In this document: positions 9,019 through 16,436 of the stretch, piece after piece
How the letters are laid out: the number at the start of each line of letters is the position of its first letter
How positions within the stretch are numbered: the stretch's first letter is position 1
DNA from: Leclercia adecarboxylata
Lineage (GTDB): Bacteria > Pseudomonadota > Gammaproteobacteria > Enterobacterales > Enterobacteriaceae
Assembly (NCBI GenBank): GCA_002360945.1
Contig: DERO01000032.1
Span: forward strand, 100,387-164,386
Direction: 5' to 3'
Length of the DNA: 64,000 nucleotides
Made by a program: the position numbers and the translations under genes
The notes under the pieces: model-generated
Databases searched by the model: none
The model's input: only the letters and a program-made list of their open reading frames with translations
Told to the model about the DNA's origin: nothing

Positions 9019-9030
9019 CTGTTGCCAATA

Positions 9031-9477
9031 TTATTTATTTAGACCGCAAAAATAACCTGTACTCTTTTTACTAATGTCATCATGACCACGACCTTCAACT
9101 GCTCTGTATAAAGGTGCATCTTTTGTTCCATAGTCAGTAAAATCAATCCCTAAGAAATCTGCATCTTTTCCCAAGTCTTCTGGGTTTTGCCTTGTCGTGA
9201 AAAGAACTACGTTAGGGTTCTCATTATCGTCTTTGCCTGCATCAGCTTTGAAGTAAGTAAGGCCATGTCGTACATTGCCATTATTTTTAGATATATATTT
9301 TGCTACTGCGTAACCCATATTATCATCAGTGTTTTTTACATCTACAATCAATGGGTCATGGCTTAGCGTAGTATTGTTAAAATCTGATTCCTCAAAGCAC
9401 ATTAAACTAACAATAAGTGCATCCGCTTTAACAGTGATGGATGAAAGCAGTGTCATTAAGAATACTAATTTCTTCAT
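9031..9477 (-). CDS. Small exported protein of unknown function
   Basis: 148 residues from ATG 9477, which has AGG four to five bases upstream; a longer in-frame start at 9510 would put extra residues before the signal peptide. MKKLVFLMTLLSSITVKADA is a Sec signal peptide. The mature protein is acidic and has two cysteines, one near each end (SLMCFEE and YFCGLNK), suggesting a periplasmic disulfide-linked domain. No family was recognised. It lies in the phage-remnant part of the island. Confidence 0.65.
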   Translation of the reverse strand: MKKLVFLMTLLSSITVKADALIVSLMCFEESDFNNTTLSHDPLIVDVKNTDDNMGYAVAKYISKNNGNVRHGLTYFKADAGKDDNENPNVVLFTTRQNPEDLGKDADFLGIDFTDYGTKDAPLYRAVEGRGHDDISKKSTGYFCGLNK

Positions 9478-9590
9478 GTGACCTATCTCATAAATAATCC
9501 CAGCATACATTTTAACCTTTTACAGCATATTTCCGCTATGAAAATCTACTGTTAAACGATGATATTCAAAAAAGACCCAACCTTTCGGAA

Positions 9591-9614
9591 GGAGTTAAGG
9601 AGTTAAGGAGTTAA
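9591..9614. repeat. Three tandem copies of an 8-base repeat
   Basis: ggagttaa is repeated exactly three times head to tail, followed by agagag. It lies in a non-coding stretch of the island. A slippage-prone microsatellite; no function is evident. Confidence 0.8.
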
Positions 9615-9751
9615 AGAGAGAAATTTATAAGGCCTTATACCATATCTAAGCAGTATCCAGAAACACTCATCCGAAAATGTTTATGGATACCCTTCTATAA
9701 AGGGCTATCCATGCGGAGGAGATAAACACCGCATCTTGTGTATGATCTTAT

Positions 9752-10199
9752 TTATGCGATTTTTTCATGGTATGTCTTCTTGAAGATATCGAGCAGATTT
9801 TCTTACGAGTACGTCTTATCGACTTCCACTCTAGCCCCGCGCAATACTTTGATCATGCGTTCCTTGGTGAACTTGCCGAAGCGCTTCCACTGTTCAAGAA
9901 CGAAGGAAGGATAGATCGCTGTTCGCTGTATTCCTGTCCCCAATAATCAGCGAGGTTATGTAACACCGTTGGGAAATCAGCATTGCCCGGTACATCAGGC
10001 CGGCTACCTTACCTTCAAGAATAGAGTTACAGAGGGGGGTATTAGATGCCGCGCATATGCCATGTGTCGTGATTGTGGTCAGCGTTAACCTTACCTACAG
10101 TATCCAAAACTGGAGGCCACACAAAGCGCATTTACCGCCTTGCTTGTCATACTGTTGATGTTTCCATGTTTGAAGTGATTTACGGATTAGCACAGCCAT
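9752..10199 (-). pseudogene. Phage endonuclease VII-like HNH nuclease, multiply disrupted
   Basis: The minus strand starts MAVLIRKSLQTWKHQQYDKQ and reads GGKCALCGLQF before stopping. A second frame continues VGKVNADHNHDTWHMRGI, a third gives VLHNLADYWGQEYSEQRS, and the last part reads VEVDKTYS, a stop, then DIFKKTYHEKIA. The CxxC and DHNHDT...RG order is that of recombination endonuclease VII (T4 gp49 type), which resolves branched phage DNA. Several frameshifts and stops make this a clear pseudogene. The 3' half of the 800-base stretch around 9480-10280 therefore holds no intact gene. Confidence 0.7.
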
Positions 10200-10283
10200 G
10201 ATTATTACCTTTCATTGATGGCTGTATTTATGAGATTATAAATTCCTTACCCAACATTTATCAGGCAAAGAAGTTAGTTCAAC

Positions 10284-10676
10284 ATGAAAAAAGCAATAGT
10301 AGCTGGTTTAATTTTATCTGCATCGAGTTATGCGAATGCTGATTTTTCTATCAGTTGCAGAACGATAACACTGAAGCCACTTGCGATAACAATTAAAACA
10401 AATGATCGTAACGAATTCGTAGGATTCGAAGTTAACAATTTGAATTTGAATAGTGAACCCGAAGTGATAAAACAATTGAATGAAGAAATGCAACAAATTA
10501 TTGAGTATTCGGCAAGTGTGACTCCAACTAAAACAAGTGAGTCAACAGATGAGTTGATACTGGATTATAATACCGTTACACGGACGTTTGATGGGACATA
10601 CTTTCATAATGTTCAGTATGGAAAGGTTACTTCTTTTACTAAAGTAGCGATTTTTGATTGTAATCATAAAAATTAA
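10284..10676 (+). CDS. Small exported protein of unknown function
   Basis: 130 residues. MKKAIVAGLILSASSYANAD is a signal peptide with likely cleavage after ANA. The mature part (about 110 residues) is low in charge and has one cysteine near each end (FSISCRT and IFDCNHKN), the same layout as the exported protein at 9031-9477, although the sequences do not align by eye. No family recognised. It is AT-rich and sits between two phage pseudogenes. It has only a weak ribosome-binding site. Confidence 0.65.
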   Translation: MKKAIVAGLILSASSYANADFSISCRTITLKPLAITIKTNDRNEFVGFEVNNLNLNSEPEVIKQLNEEMQQIIEYSASVTPTKTSESTDELILDYNTVTRTFDGTYFHNVQYGKVTSFTKVAIFDCNHKN

Positions 10677-10687
10677 ATTGTGTAAAG

Positions 10688-11107
10688 TTACATATAATCA
10701 CTATTAAAATTTAGTCCCGCTCTGTTGGTCGAAGGGGTGTATGTTGGATGACTGACGGAACGGGTTCTAATACTCAATATCAGGTTTAGGATTGCTTTTA
10801 CGCCAGCTTTTCCAGAACCTGTACTCTTGTTCAATGTTTGAAGTCTTTGTGATAACACCCCAACCGGGATCAGGGATCCGGCTATCTCACAGGCTTTCAT
10901 TTCCCTGATCCGCGCTTCTGCATCGAGCTTGCGTAACTTCGCCTGATCCATCGCCTTTTTGTTATCGACGGTTCGAAGCGGGGTAATGATGTTGGCAACA
11001 ACCCATTCAGTAATCTCTTGTTCGCGAAACTTTCGCTTGTCAGAACACCAGCATGAATCCGCGCCCCGTTCGTTGATCCAGTTCGTGACCGATTTAATGT
11101 CGAATCC
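10688..11107 (-). pseudogene. Phage terminase small subunit-like (Nu1/DUF1441-type) remnant
   Basis: An open frame of about 140 codons starting after an in-frame TAA at 11108-11110 reads DIKSVTNWINERGAD, a Nu1-type winged-helix DNA-binding segment, then EITEWVVANIITPL and KLRKLDAEARIREMKACEIA, a charged helix typical of DUF1441 terminase small subunits. No ATG occurs before codon 51 (10951), so the N-terminus is lost. The C-terminal sequence after about SLIPVGVLSQRLQ looks out of frame with the family. Probably a broken DNA-packaging gene of a former prophage. Confidence 0.6.
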
Positions 11108-11508
11108 TTACCGCTTCGCGGTTGTGCTTTTAGTTGAGTATTCCAACGTAATTTTCTCTCTATGTTTTACGTAATCTTGTACTGGTATTTATGAGAAAAA
11201 ATATTCGGGGAAATTCTTAACAATCGCGAAAGAAGTGAACAAAGTATTACATTATCACAGAAAATAATTTGATAGGTTCTGGCGATGAGTTACAGGACTG
11301 GAATTATTTTGCTATATACACGAAAAAGAACGAGCGGCTGAAACATCCCGATTTTCGTTCCGTTCGGGAGTACCTTTTTGATCGAAGCAGAACCCGACAA
11401 CACCTTTTGTTTATCTTCATCACGCTAGGAATCGAGAATCATCATTGAAACAGTTGCCTGTAGATAAAAATCATATAAAAATGAATTACGATCCACACTG
11501 AGTTAATA
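11108..11508. other. Island intergenic stretch without a recognisable gene
   Basis: About 400 AT-rich bases. From about 11268 to 11445 the plus strand has an open frame including DELQDWNYFAIYTKKNERLK and DFRSVREYLFDRSR, with no ATG or ribosome-binding site; it may be a fragment of a lost gene. The rest, up to the DUF2971 start, presumably holds that gene's promoter. Nothing else is visible. Confidence 0.4.
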
Positions 11509-12477
11509 ATGATGCGTCCTAATATTCCAACACACCTTTATAAGTATAAAAGTTTTAGTGTTGACAGCTTAGATTTGCTTGTTAGTGATAAACTATATTT
11601 CGCTAACCCTAACAGCTTCAACGACCCTTTAGATTGTAACCCTTCAATTAGAGACAACATTCACGATGTTGACGTACTGAAAGATATTCTAAAGAGATTG
11701 ATAATCGATAACACCAAAAAAGAATTAACTGAAGCAGCTTCAAAAATTAAATATACTGGGCCGCAAACACTTGAGAAGATTGAATCATTAGGCGAACGCG
11801 AAGCAGCGCAAGTATTGTCAGGTATCGATGATTTCTTGTTGATCTTTGATGACGATATAGTTTTCGTGCTTAATGATATGCTAGATCTAATAAAAAAAAA
11901 TCTAATGACTAATTATACGAGCGGTGTTCTTTCATTAGCGCAAAATTATGATTGCCCGTTGATGTGGTCGCATTATGCAGATCAACATAAAGGGTTCTGT
12001 ATTGGGTACGATGTATCTGATAATGGTTTTTATGATATTCATGCTTTGAACTATGAAGGTTCTCGTTTTATCACGACACAACAAATTTACGATATGTTGT
12101 TTGGTTCAACCGAATCAATTAGGAAAAGCGCGAAGAAAGCAATTGATGAAGTTGTGTTATTGAGCAAAGCCCCGCAATGGAGTTATGAAAAAGAACATCG
12201 TGTGATCCTTGAGCAAGGATTACGAGATAATCCGTTTAGGCTAAGTGATGTTACTTTCGGTTTACGGTTCAAAGATTCTGCAAAATACTCTGTGATGCAA
12301 GCTTTATCAGGTAGAGGTGGGGATTTAGAATTTTTCGAGATGATGTTAAGTAATGATTCTTTTGAACTGGGAAGGATACCCCTGTCGCTAGAAGATATGA
12401 CAGTGCGCCATTTTCCAAAAAATAATTACCTGGCGTATCAAGATTTCATGAATCTCTCAAATACTCCCAACTCTTAA
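11509..12477 (+). CDS. DUF2971 family protein
   Basis: 322 residues, AT-rich codons. DUF2971 hallmarks are in order: LYKYKSFSVDSLDLLVSDKL, LYFANPNSFNDPLDC, then CPLMWSHYADQHKGFCIGYD and WSYEKEHRVIL. The domain's biochemical role is unknown; members are common on phages and genomic islands. The gene converges on the DUF4209 gene, with a hairpin repeat in the 82-base gap. Two ATGs (11509, 11512) compete; neither has a good Shine-Dalgarno site. Confidence 0.8.
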   Translation: MMRPNIPTHLYKYKSFSVDSLDLLVSDKLYFANPNSFNDPLDCNPSIRDNIHDVDVLKDILKRLIIDNTKKELTEAASKIKYTGPQTLEKIESLGEREAAQVLSGIDDFLLIFDDDIVFVLNDMLDLIKKNLMTNYTSGVLSLAQNYDCPLMWSHYADQHKGFCIGYDVSDNGFYDIHALNYEGSRFITTQQIYDMLFGSTESIRKSAKKAIDEVVLLSKAPQWSYEKEHRVILEQGLRDNPFRLSDVTFGLRFKDSAKYSVMQALSGRGGDLEFFEMMLSNDSFELGRIPLSLEDMTVRHFPKNNYLAYQDFMNLSNTPNS

Positions 12478-12497
12478 ATTCTATTAGGTGGTTCTGA

Positions 12498-12534
12498 GGC
12501 GGCGAGAACATCACCGCCTTGAATGTTTAGCGTG
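12498..12534. repeat. Internal copy of the nfsA tail and hairpin (att-like repeat)
   Basis: aggcggcgagaacatcaccgcc forms a hairpin and is followed by tt-gaatgtttagcgtgta. The same arrangement occurs at 14540-14581, where gtttagcgtgta contains the nfsA stop codon and last codons read in reverse. The hairpin could also act as a bidirectional terminator between the convergent DUF2971 and DUF4209 genes. The copy suggests that the 12.5-14.6 kb segment was once an independent insertion at the nfsA end. Confidence 0.65.
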
Positions 12535-12559
12535 TAAATAAATTACAAGTAAAATTCCT

Positions 12560-14347
12560 TCACTCACTTTTAATTCTAATATACTCATCCTTATCCATCA
12601 CTACCGATAAAATTACCCATCTCAAAATCCTCCACCAAAAATACGCCACTTCAACACTTTGCGATGTATCATCATCTAGCATACCATGAGCAACAGTATT
12701 TCTTAAGTTAGGGCCATTTGGATTAGTTAATAGCATTTTCAATTCAAAAAGAAAATCCTCATCAAATATATCTTTGGCGCTATCTTTGCTTAATAAAGTA
12801 TTGATTGACACCTCAGTACTTTTGGCATTTCTTTCGATAATCGCTGTGTAATCTCCAAAATCATATAGAATTTTTCTTATAGTATCTTCGATAAGAGGGG
12901 CAAGTAGATGAACTGAAGTAGCATAATCTCCTTCTAATCCAAACATCAACGCTCTAGAAAAAAGCATTTTTTTATTCGGAGCGATAAATGCGCATTCAGT
13001 ACATATTCTTTTTATAAAGCCAAAATCTATATAATGTTGTTCAATAATCTTGTCTAGAGCAGGGATTATGAAAGCTTTTACTTTATATGAAATCTCATAT
13101 GAAAACTCTGACGTAAGTGGGATTATTATTTTTTCGAGATTATCTGGGTCTACATCATCAATATCGACTCCCATTGAAGAACCTACAATCCTACCCTCAG
13201 CATCTATAACGGTATTACCAAACATGTGACTTATTGGATGACGCTTTATGCTATCAACGCATCTTTCAACTAATTTTCTTTTGCTAACATTATTCGTTAC
13301 GAAACAAAAATAAACTAAAGCTACTAATATGTTAGGTTTATCAATAACATGACTGATTGCTTTGTTAACTTCATCAGAAATATCAAAAGGATCAGACTTG
13401 ATTATCACCATCGATTCTGACGCGATCTTGCCTTCATGTCGTATTTTGGCCTTTAACCTTTCAATTTCATTTGCAACGCCAAATTTTTCTCTTATTAATA
13501 CTTTAGTTGATTGATAAAGTTTTAGAGCATTTTTATAAGAACTTATGGCAATTAATCCTACATTTTTCTCGCCTTCTTCGTTGTAAACTCTTGCTTGGGC
13601 AATGTTTACTAACTGGCATCTATGGTCGCCATCTCCATTGTAAAGATCATTCTTATATCTTTCATACAAAATGTCCAAACATATTAATGCATCACGATAA
13701 TTGCTTTTTTCTTTAAACTTAATTATTTTTTTACGTATTTTTTTATTGATTATTTCAAAAAATTCCGTACCAATACCGGTTTTAGTGATGAACGAAGCCA
13801 TCTCGCAAAATAAAAACTCATCCGTAGTATTGAAAAAGTAATCCAAAACTTTATTTTCTACTTCAATCGAAAAAACATCATCTTCATGAGTTTTAGGCAG
13901 ACGTAAACACCTTTGAAAACTATCTCTAACCAAAGAATACCAATTATCTGCGCTTATTGTAAATGATGAATATATCCTTCTGGCCTCATAGGCGAAATTT
14001 ATATTTCTTCCATTTTTATATAGCCATAAAAAATCCAACAATCGTGCTCGCAATGGTAGAATGGTTATTTTTGATGTAATATCCTCAATCAAAATCAAAT
14101 CGTCCGAATGGATGATTTCAGAAAATACCTTATTACTCTCTCTATCTATATATGTAGCATTCCTCTTGTGTAAGTCAATTTTAGCATTAAGTACTTTTGC
14201 AAAGAAATCGATTGTAGATTCGCGTTCTACGGCGAAATTATTATATGCGTGTAATCTTAAACTATACCCATCAAAAGTATTCACTTTAGAAGTGTTGATA
14301 ATCTGTATTACTTGTTCAATAACATCTTCATTAATTTTACGTTGCAT
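12560..14347 (-). CDS. Large DUF4209/HEPN-like domain protein
   Basis: 595 residues, AT-rich. The first 400 residues are mostly helical with no motif I recognise. The C-terminal part (about 440-595) has FGLEGDYATSVHLLAPLIED and GPNLRNTVAHGMLDDD, features of the DUF4209 family. RNTVAH (R549 to H554) fits the Rx4-6H signature of HEPN ribonucleases. Function is unproven; HEPN-type proteins on islands often act in phage defence or toxin systems. The gene lies between two copies of an nfsA-tail repeat and converges on DUF2971. No Shine-Dalgarno site is obvious at the ATG. Confidence 0.7.
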   Translation of the reverse strand: MQRKINEDVIEQVIQIINTSKVNTFDGYSLRLHAYNNFAVERESTIDFFAKVLNAKIDLHKRNATYIDRESNKVFSEIIHSDDLILIEDITSKITILPLRARLLDFLWLYKNGRNINFAYEARRIYSSFTISADNWYSLVRDSFQRCLRLPKTHEDDVFSIEVENKVLDYFFNTTDEFLFCEMASFITKTGIGTEFFEIINKKIRKKIIKFKEKSNYRDALICLDILYERYKNDLYNGDGDHRCQLVNIAQARVYNEEGEKNVGLIAISSYKNALKLYQSTKVLIREKFGVANEIERLKAKIRHEGKIASESMVIIKSDPFDISDEVNKAISHVIDKPNILVALVYFCFVTNNVSKRKLVERCVDSIKRHPISHMFGNTVIDAEGRIVGSSMGVDIDDVDPDNLEKIIIPLTSEFSYEISYKVKAFIIPALDKIIEQHYIDFGFIKRICTECAFIAPNKKMLFSRALMFGLEGDYATSVHLLAPLIEDTIRKILYDFGDYTAIIERNAKSTEVSINTLLSKDSAKDIFDEDFLFELKMLLTNPNGPNLRNTVAHGMLDDDTSQSVEVAYFWWRILRWVILSVVMDKDEYIRIKSE

Positions 14348-14539
14348 ATATTTTTGTAACTTGAAAGTTTTTAATTTCCAACATTATAAGATCGGCTTCA
14401 CTAGTGAGGAAGTTAAATATAAATTTCGCTCGCTATTATGAGAGCTATTCCACTTTAGTGAACACTGATGGAAACGTAATCGACTTTGTGAGGTTCGAGA
14501 TCGTTCACGGCCTGTCAATCAAGCGGCATCAGGGCATCG

Positions 14540-14581
14540 AAGGCGGTGATGATCTCACCGCCTCAGAAAGTTTAGCGTGTA
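14540..14581. repeat. Right copy of the hairpin plus nfsA-tail repeat
   Basis: aggcggtgatgatctcaccgcct forms a perfect 8-base stem (GGCGGTGA / TCACCGCC) just beyond the nfsA stop, followed by cagaaagtttagcgtgta, which includes the stop. Imperfect direct repeat of 12498-12534. It may terminate nfsA transcription, though no T-run follows. Confidence 0.65.
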
Positions 14582-15309
14582 GCCCATCCTTGTTTATGGA
14601 GGTAGTCCAGAATGAACGGACGACTCTCTTTGATGATCGTTCGACGAATATGATCAGTCCATGTATCGCGACGGTTGTTCGTTGCGCGTGTCATATAGTA
14701 TTCGGCTAGTTGTTCATCGTACTCGTGTAGCAGTTCCATGTTCACTGGTTGATAGCTGTTTTCATGCACTACCAGATCAGCGGGTAAACGTGGTTTTGTA
14801 ACTTCTTCATATTGGGGTATTGACTTGTTAGGCCAGCCGAGGCACAGGCCAAACAGCGGCAGTACGTGCTTTGGCAGCTGCAGCAGTTCGGTCACCGCCT
14901 CAATACTGTTACGGATACCGCCGATATAGACGCCACCCAGCCCCAGCGACTCCGCCGCCGTCATGGCATTTTGCGCCAGCATCGCGGTATCCACCACCCC
15001 GAGCAGCAACTGCTCTGCCAGGCCAAGCTGCGCCTCAGGGCAAATTTGCAGATGGCGGTTAAAGTCGGCGCAGAAGACCCAGAACTCCGCCGCCTGAGCG
15101 ACGTGCTGTTGTCCACCGGTGAGGGTTACCAGCTGTTCACGCATCGCGGGGTCGGTAATGCGAATAATGGAGCTGCACTGCAGGAAGCTGGAGCTGGAGG
15201 TCCCCTGCGCAGCGGCAATAATGGCCTCGCGCTGGGCATCGCTGATGGGTTCCTGAGTAAAATGGCGGATGGAGCGGTGGGAACGTAGCAGATCAATCAC
15301 TGGCGTCAT
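14572..15309 (-). CDS. nfsA: Oxygen-insensitive NADPH nitroreductase NfsA, chimeric 3' end
   Basis: 245 residues from ATG 15309 (MTPVIDLLRSHRSIRHFT); an in-frame ATG 30 bases further up lacks a better ribosome-binding site. FMN-dependent type I nitroreductase that reduces nitroaromatics and quinones by two-electron steps. Family blocks include SSSFLQCSSIIRI, ESLGLGGVYIGGIRN and LFGLCLGWP. The last 86 codons (below about 14832) are AT-rich and were supplied by the island, yet keep the family C-terminus ending HKQGWATR, so the enzyme should work. The ybjC gene normally upstream is absent. Confidence 0.94.
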   Translation of the reverse strand: MTPVIDLLRSHRSIRHFTQEPISDAQREAIIAAAQGTSSSSFLQCSSIIRITDPAMREQLVTLTGGQQHVAQAAEFWVFCADFNRHLQICPEAQLGLAEQLLLGVVDTAMLAQNAMTAAESLGLGGVYIGGIRNSIEAVTELLQLPKHVLPLFGLCLGWPNKSIPQYEEVTKPRLPADLVVHENSYQPVNMELLHEYDEQLAEYYMTRATNNRRDTWTDHIRRTIIKESRPFILDYLHKQGWATR

Positions 15310-15429
15310 CTTGTCTCTCTTTTCGGGCGTTACTGACATTTCGCCAGTATAGGCAAAGAAAAGGAGGCTGTAATTGGCTAAACATAGCCTGAAGATATCA
15401 ATGCAACAGGCAGAACCTGCTTTTCATTA

Positions 15430-15443
15430 CCGATAGTTATCGG
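15430..15443. promoter_or_regulatory. Dyad between divergent nfsA and grxA
   Basis: ccgatagttatcgg has 6-base arms with a 2-base centre and is followed by caatatagcg. It contains ATAG and TATC elements spaced as in part of an OxyR site, and grxA is OxyR-activated in E. coli. The match to the full four-part OxyR pattern is incomplete, so the assignment is tentative. Confidence 0.35.
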
Positions 15444-15489
15444 CAATATAGCGTTATTCGCCGTCTGGCTTAGTTTCAGGAGAAAGAAC

Positions 15490-15759
15490 ATGTTTGCAGT
15501 AATTTTTGGACGTCCGGGTTGCCCTTACTGTGTGCGCGCAAAAGATCTGGCTGAAAAACTGACCGCCGAGCGTGACGATTTTAACTATCGCTACGTGGAC
15601 ATTCATGCCGAAGGCATCAGCAAAGCCGATCTGGAAAAAACCGTCGGTAAACCGGTTGAAACCGTTCCGCAGATTTTCCTCGACCAGAACCACATCGGCG
15701 GCTTTACCGATTTTGAAGCCTACGCCAAAGAGCACCTGAGGCTGTTCGCTGCCCAGTAA
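15490..15759 (+). CDS. grxA: Glutaredoxin 1
   Basis: 89 residues, slightly longer than E. coli GrxA (85). The active site is CPYC at residues 11-14, followed by the cis-proline and glutathione-binding stretches ETVPQIFLDQNHIGGFTDF. It reduces disulfides such as ribonucleotide reductase and OxyR using glutathione. AGGAGAAAGAAC precedes the ATG. Transcribed divergently from nfsA; an intrinsic terminator follows. Confidence 0.96.
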   Translation: MFAVIFGRPGCPYCVRAKDLAEKLTAERDDFNYRYVDIHAEGISKADLEKTVGKPVETVPQIFLDQNHIGGFTDFEAYAKEHLRLFAAQ

Positions 15760-15768
15760 GCCTTTTAC

Positions 15769-15791
15769 GCCCTCACGCTGAGGGCGTTTTT
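15769..15791 (+). terminator. Intrinsic terminator of grxA
   Basis: cgccctca-cgc-tgagggcg forms an 8-base GC-rich stem and is followed by tttttaa. It overlaps the 3' end of the convergent ybjM gene. Confidence 0.85.
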
Positions 15792-16162
15792 AATCTCTCG
15801 CGACGGTTCTCGAGCGCGCGGCGCACAAACAGAAAGAACAGCGCACCTAACGCACACCAGAAGACCCCACTTAACAGCCAGGCCATCTCCTGCACAATCG
15901 TGCGTGACGGGATAAATACCAGACGCATCACGACCAGGCAGACCGGCGCGGCGAGAATTGCCCCTATCAACGGCCTGATCACCTCTCCGCCACGGGAGAA
16001 GAAGCTGGCTGCGATACCCGGTAAGGTGAAGAACAGTAATCCCAGCCCAGGATAGCCTGCGGAAATAAACGCTCCCCTCACCTTAAACGTCAGACAGACG
16101 CAAACCGCGGTGAACAGTAAAAAGCAGCAAGCCACTCCAAACCAGTTACGTTTAATATTCAC
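15773..16162 (-). CDS. ybjM: Inner membrane protein YbjM
   Basis: 129 residues from GTG 16162, which has GGGGG a few bases upstream; this gives the family start (V)NIKRNWFGVACCF. A longer in-frame ATG at 16234 adds residues absent from homologues. Three to four membrane helices are visible, with conserved FFTLPGIAASFFSRGGEV and LLSGVFWCALGALFFLF. Function unknown. Its 3' end lies within the grxA terminator region. Confidence 0.88.
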   Translation of the reverse strand: MNIKRNWFGVACCFLLFTAVCVCLTFKVRGAFISAGYPGLGLLFFTLPGIAASFFSRGGEVIRPLIGAILAAPVCLVVMRLVFIPSRTIVQEMAWLLSGVFWCALGALFFLFVRRALENRRERLKTPSA

Positions 16163-16436
16163 TCTATCCCCCTGCCAGTGTGGGCAAATAATTTTTTCGT
16201 CCGGTGGACGCCAATTAGTTGAGTCACCCGGCATTCCTTGCCAAAATCAGCACGTCATTACGTCGTCGCTATCAAAAGGTGATATCTGTTAAAAATTAAC
16301 TAATAGTTTGATATTACTTTGTGGGATATATTATACTGCGCGATCAAGAGTGTTACTCCTTCTCTTACAGTGCAAAACAGTAGCCTAAATATCCCACCCA
16401 TTCAACCACTTACTGGTAAACGAAAAGTTATCCTCC

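Larger units (their letters stand above)
8738..14832. mobile_element. Accessory island inserted in the 3' end of nfsA
   Basis: About 6.1 kb of clearly lower GC than its surroundings lies between the native nfsA tail (8636-8737) and the GC-rich part of nfsA (from about 14832). It contains phage gene remnants (helicase, endonuclease VII, terminase small subunit), two small exported proteins, DUF2971 and DUF4209 genes, and it supplies a new AT-rich 3' third of nfsA. Integration that restores the target gene is typical of tyrosine recombinases, but no integrase gene or fragment was recognised, so the element is probably decayed and immobile. Confidence 0.8.

Noticed and set aside
9591..9614. Tandem ggagttaa repeats considered as a CRISPR or iteron array
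   Set aside because: Only three 8-base units with no spacers, no cas genes and no replication gene nearby; a simple microsatellite.
15310..15489. Search for ybjC between nfsA and grxA
   Set aside because: Only 180 bases remain and no frame resembles YbjC; the gene is absent here.
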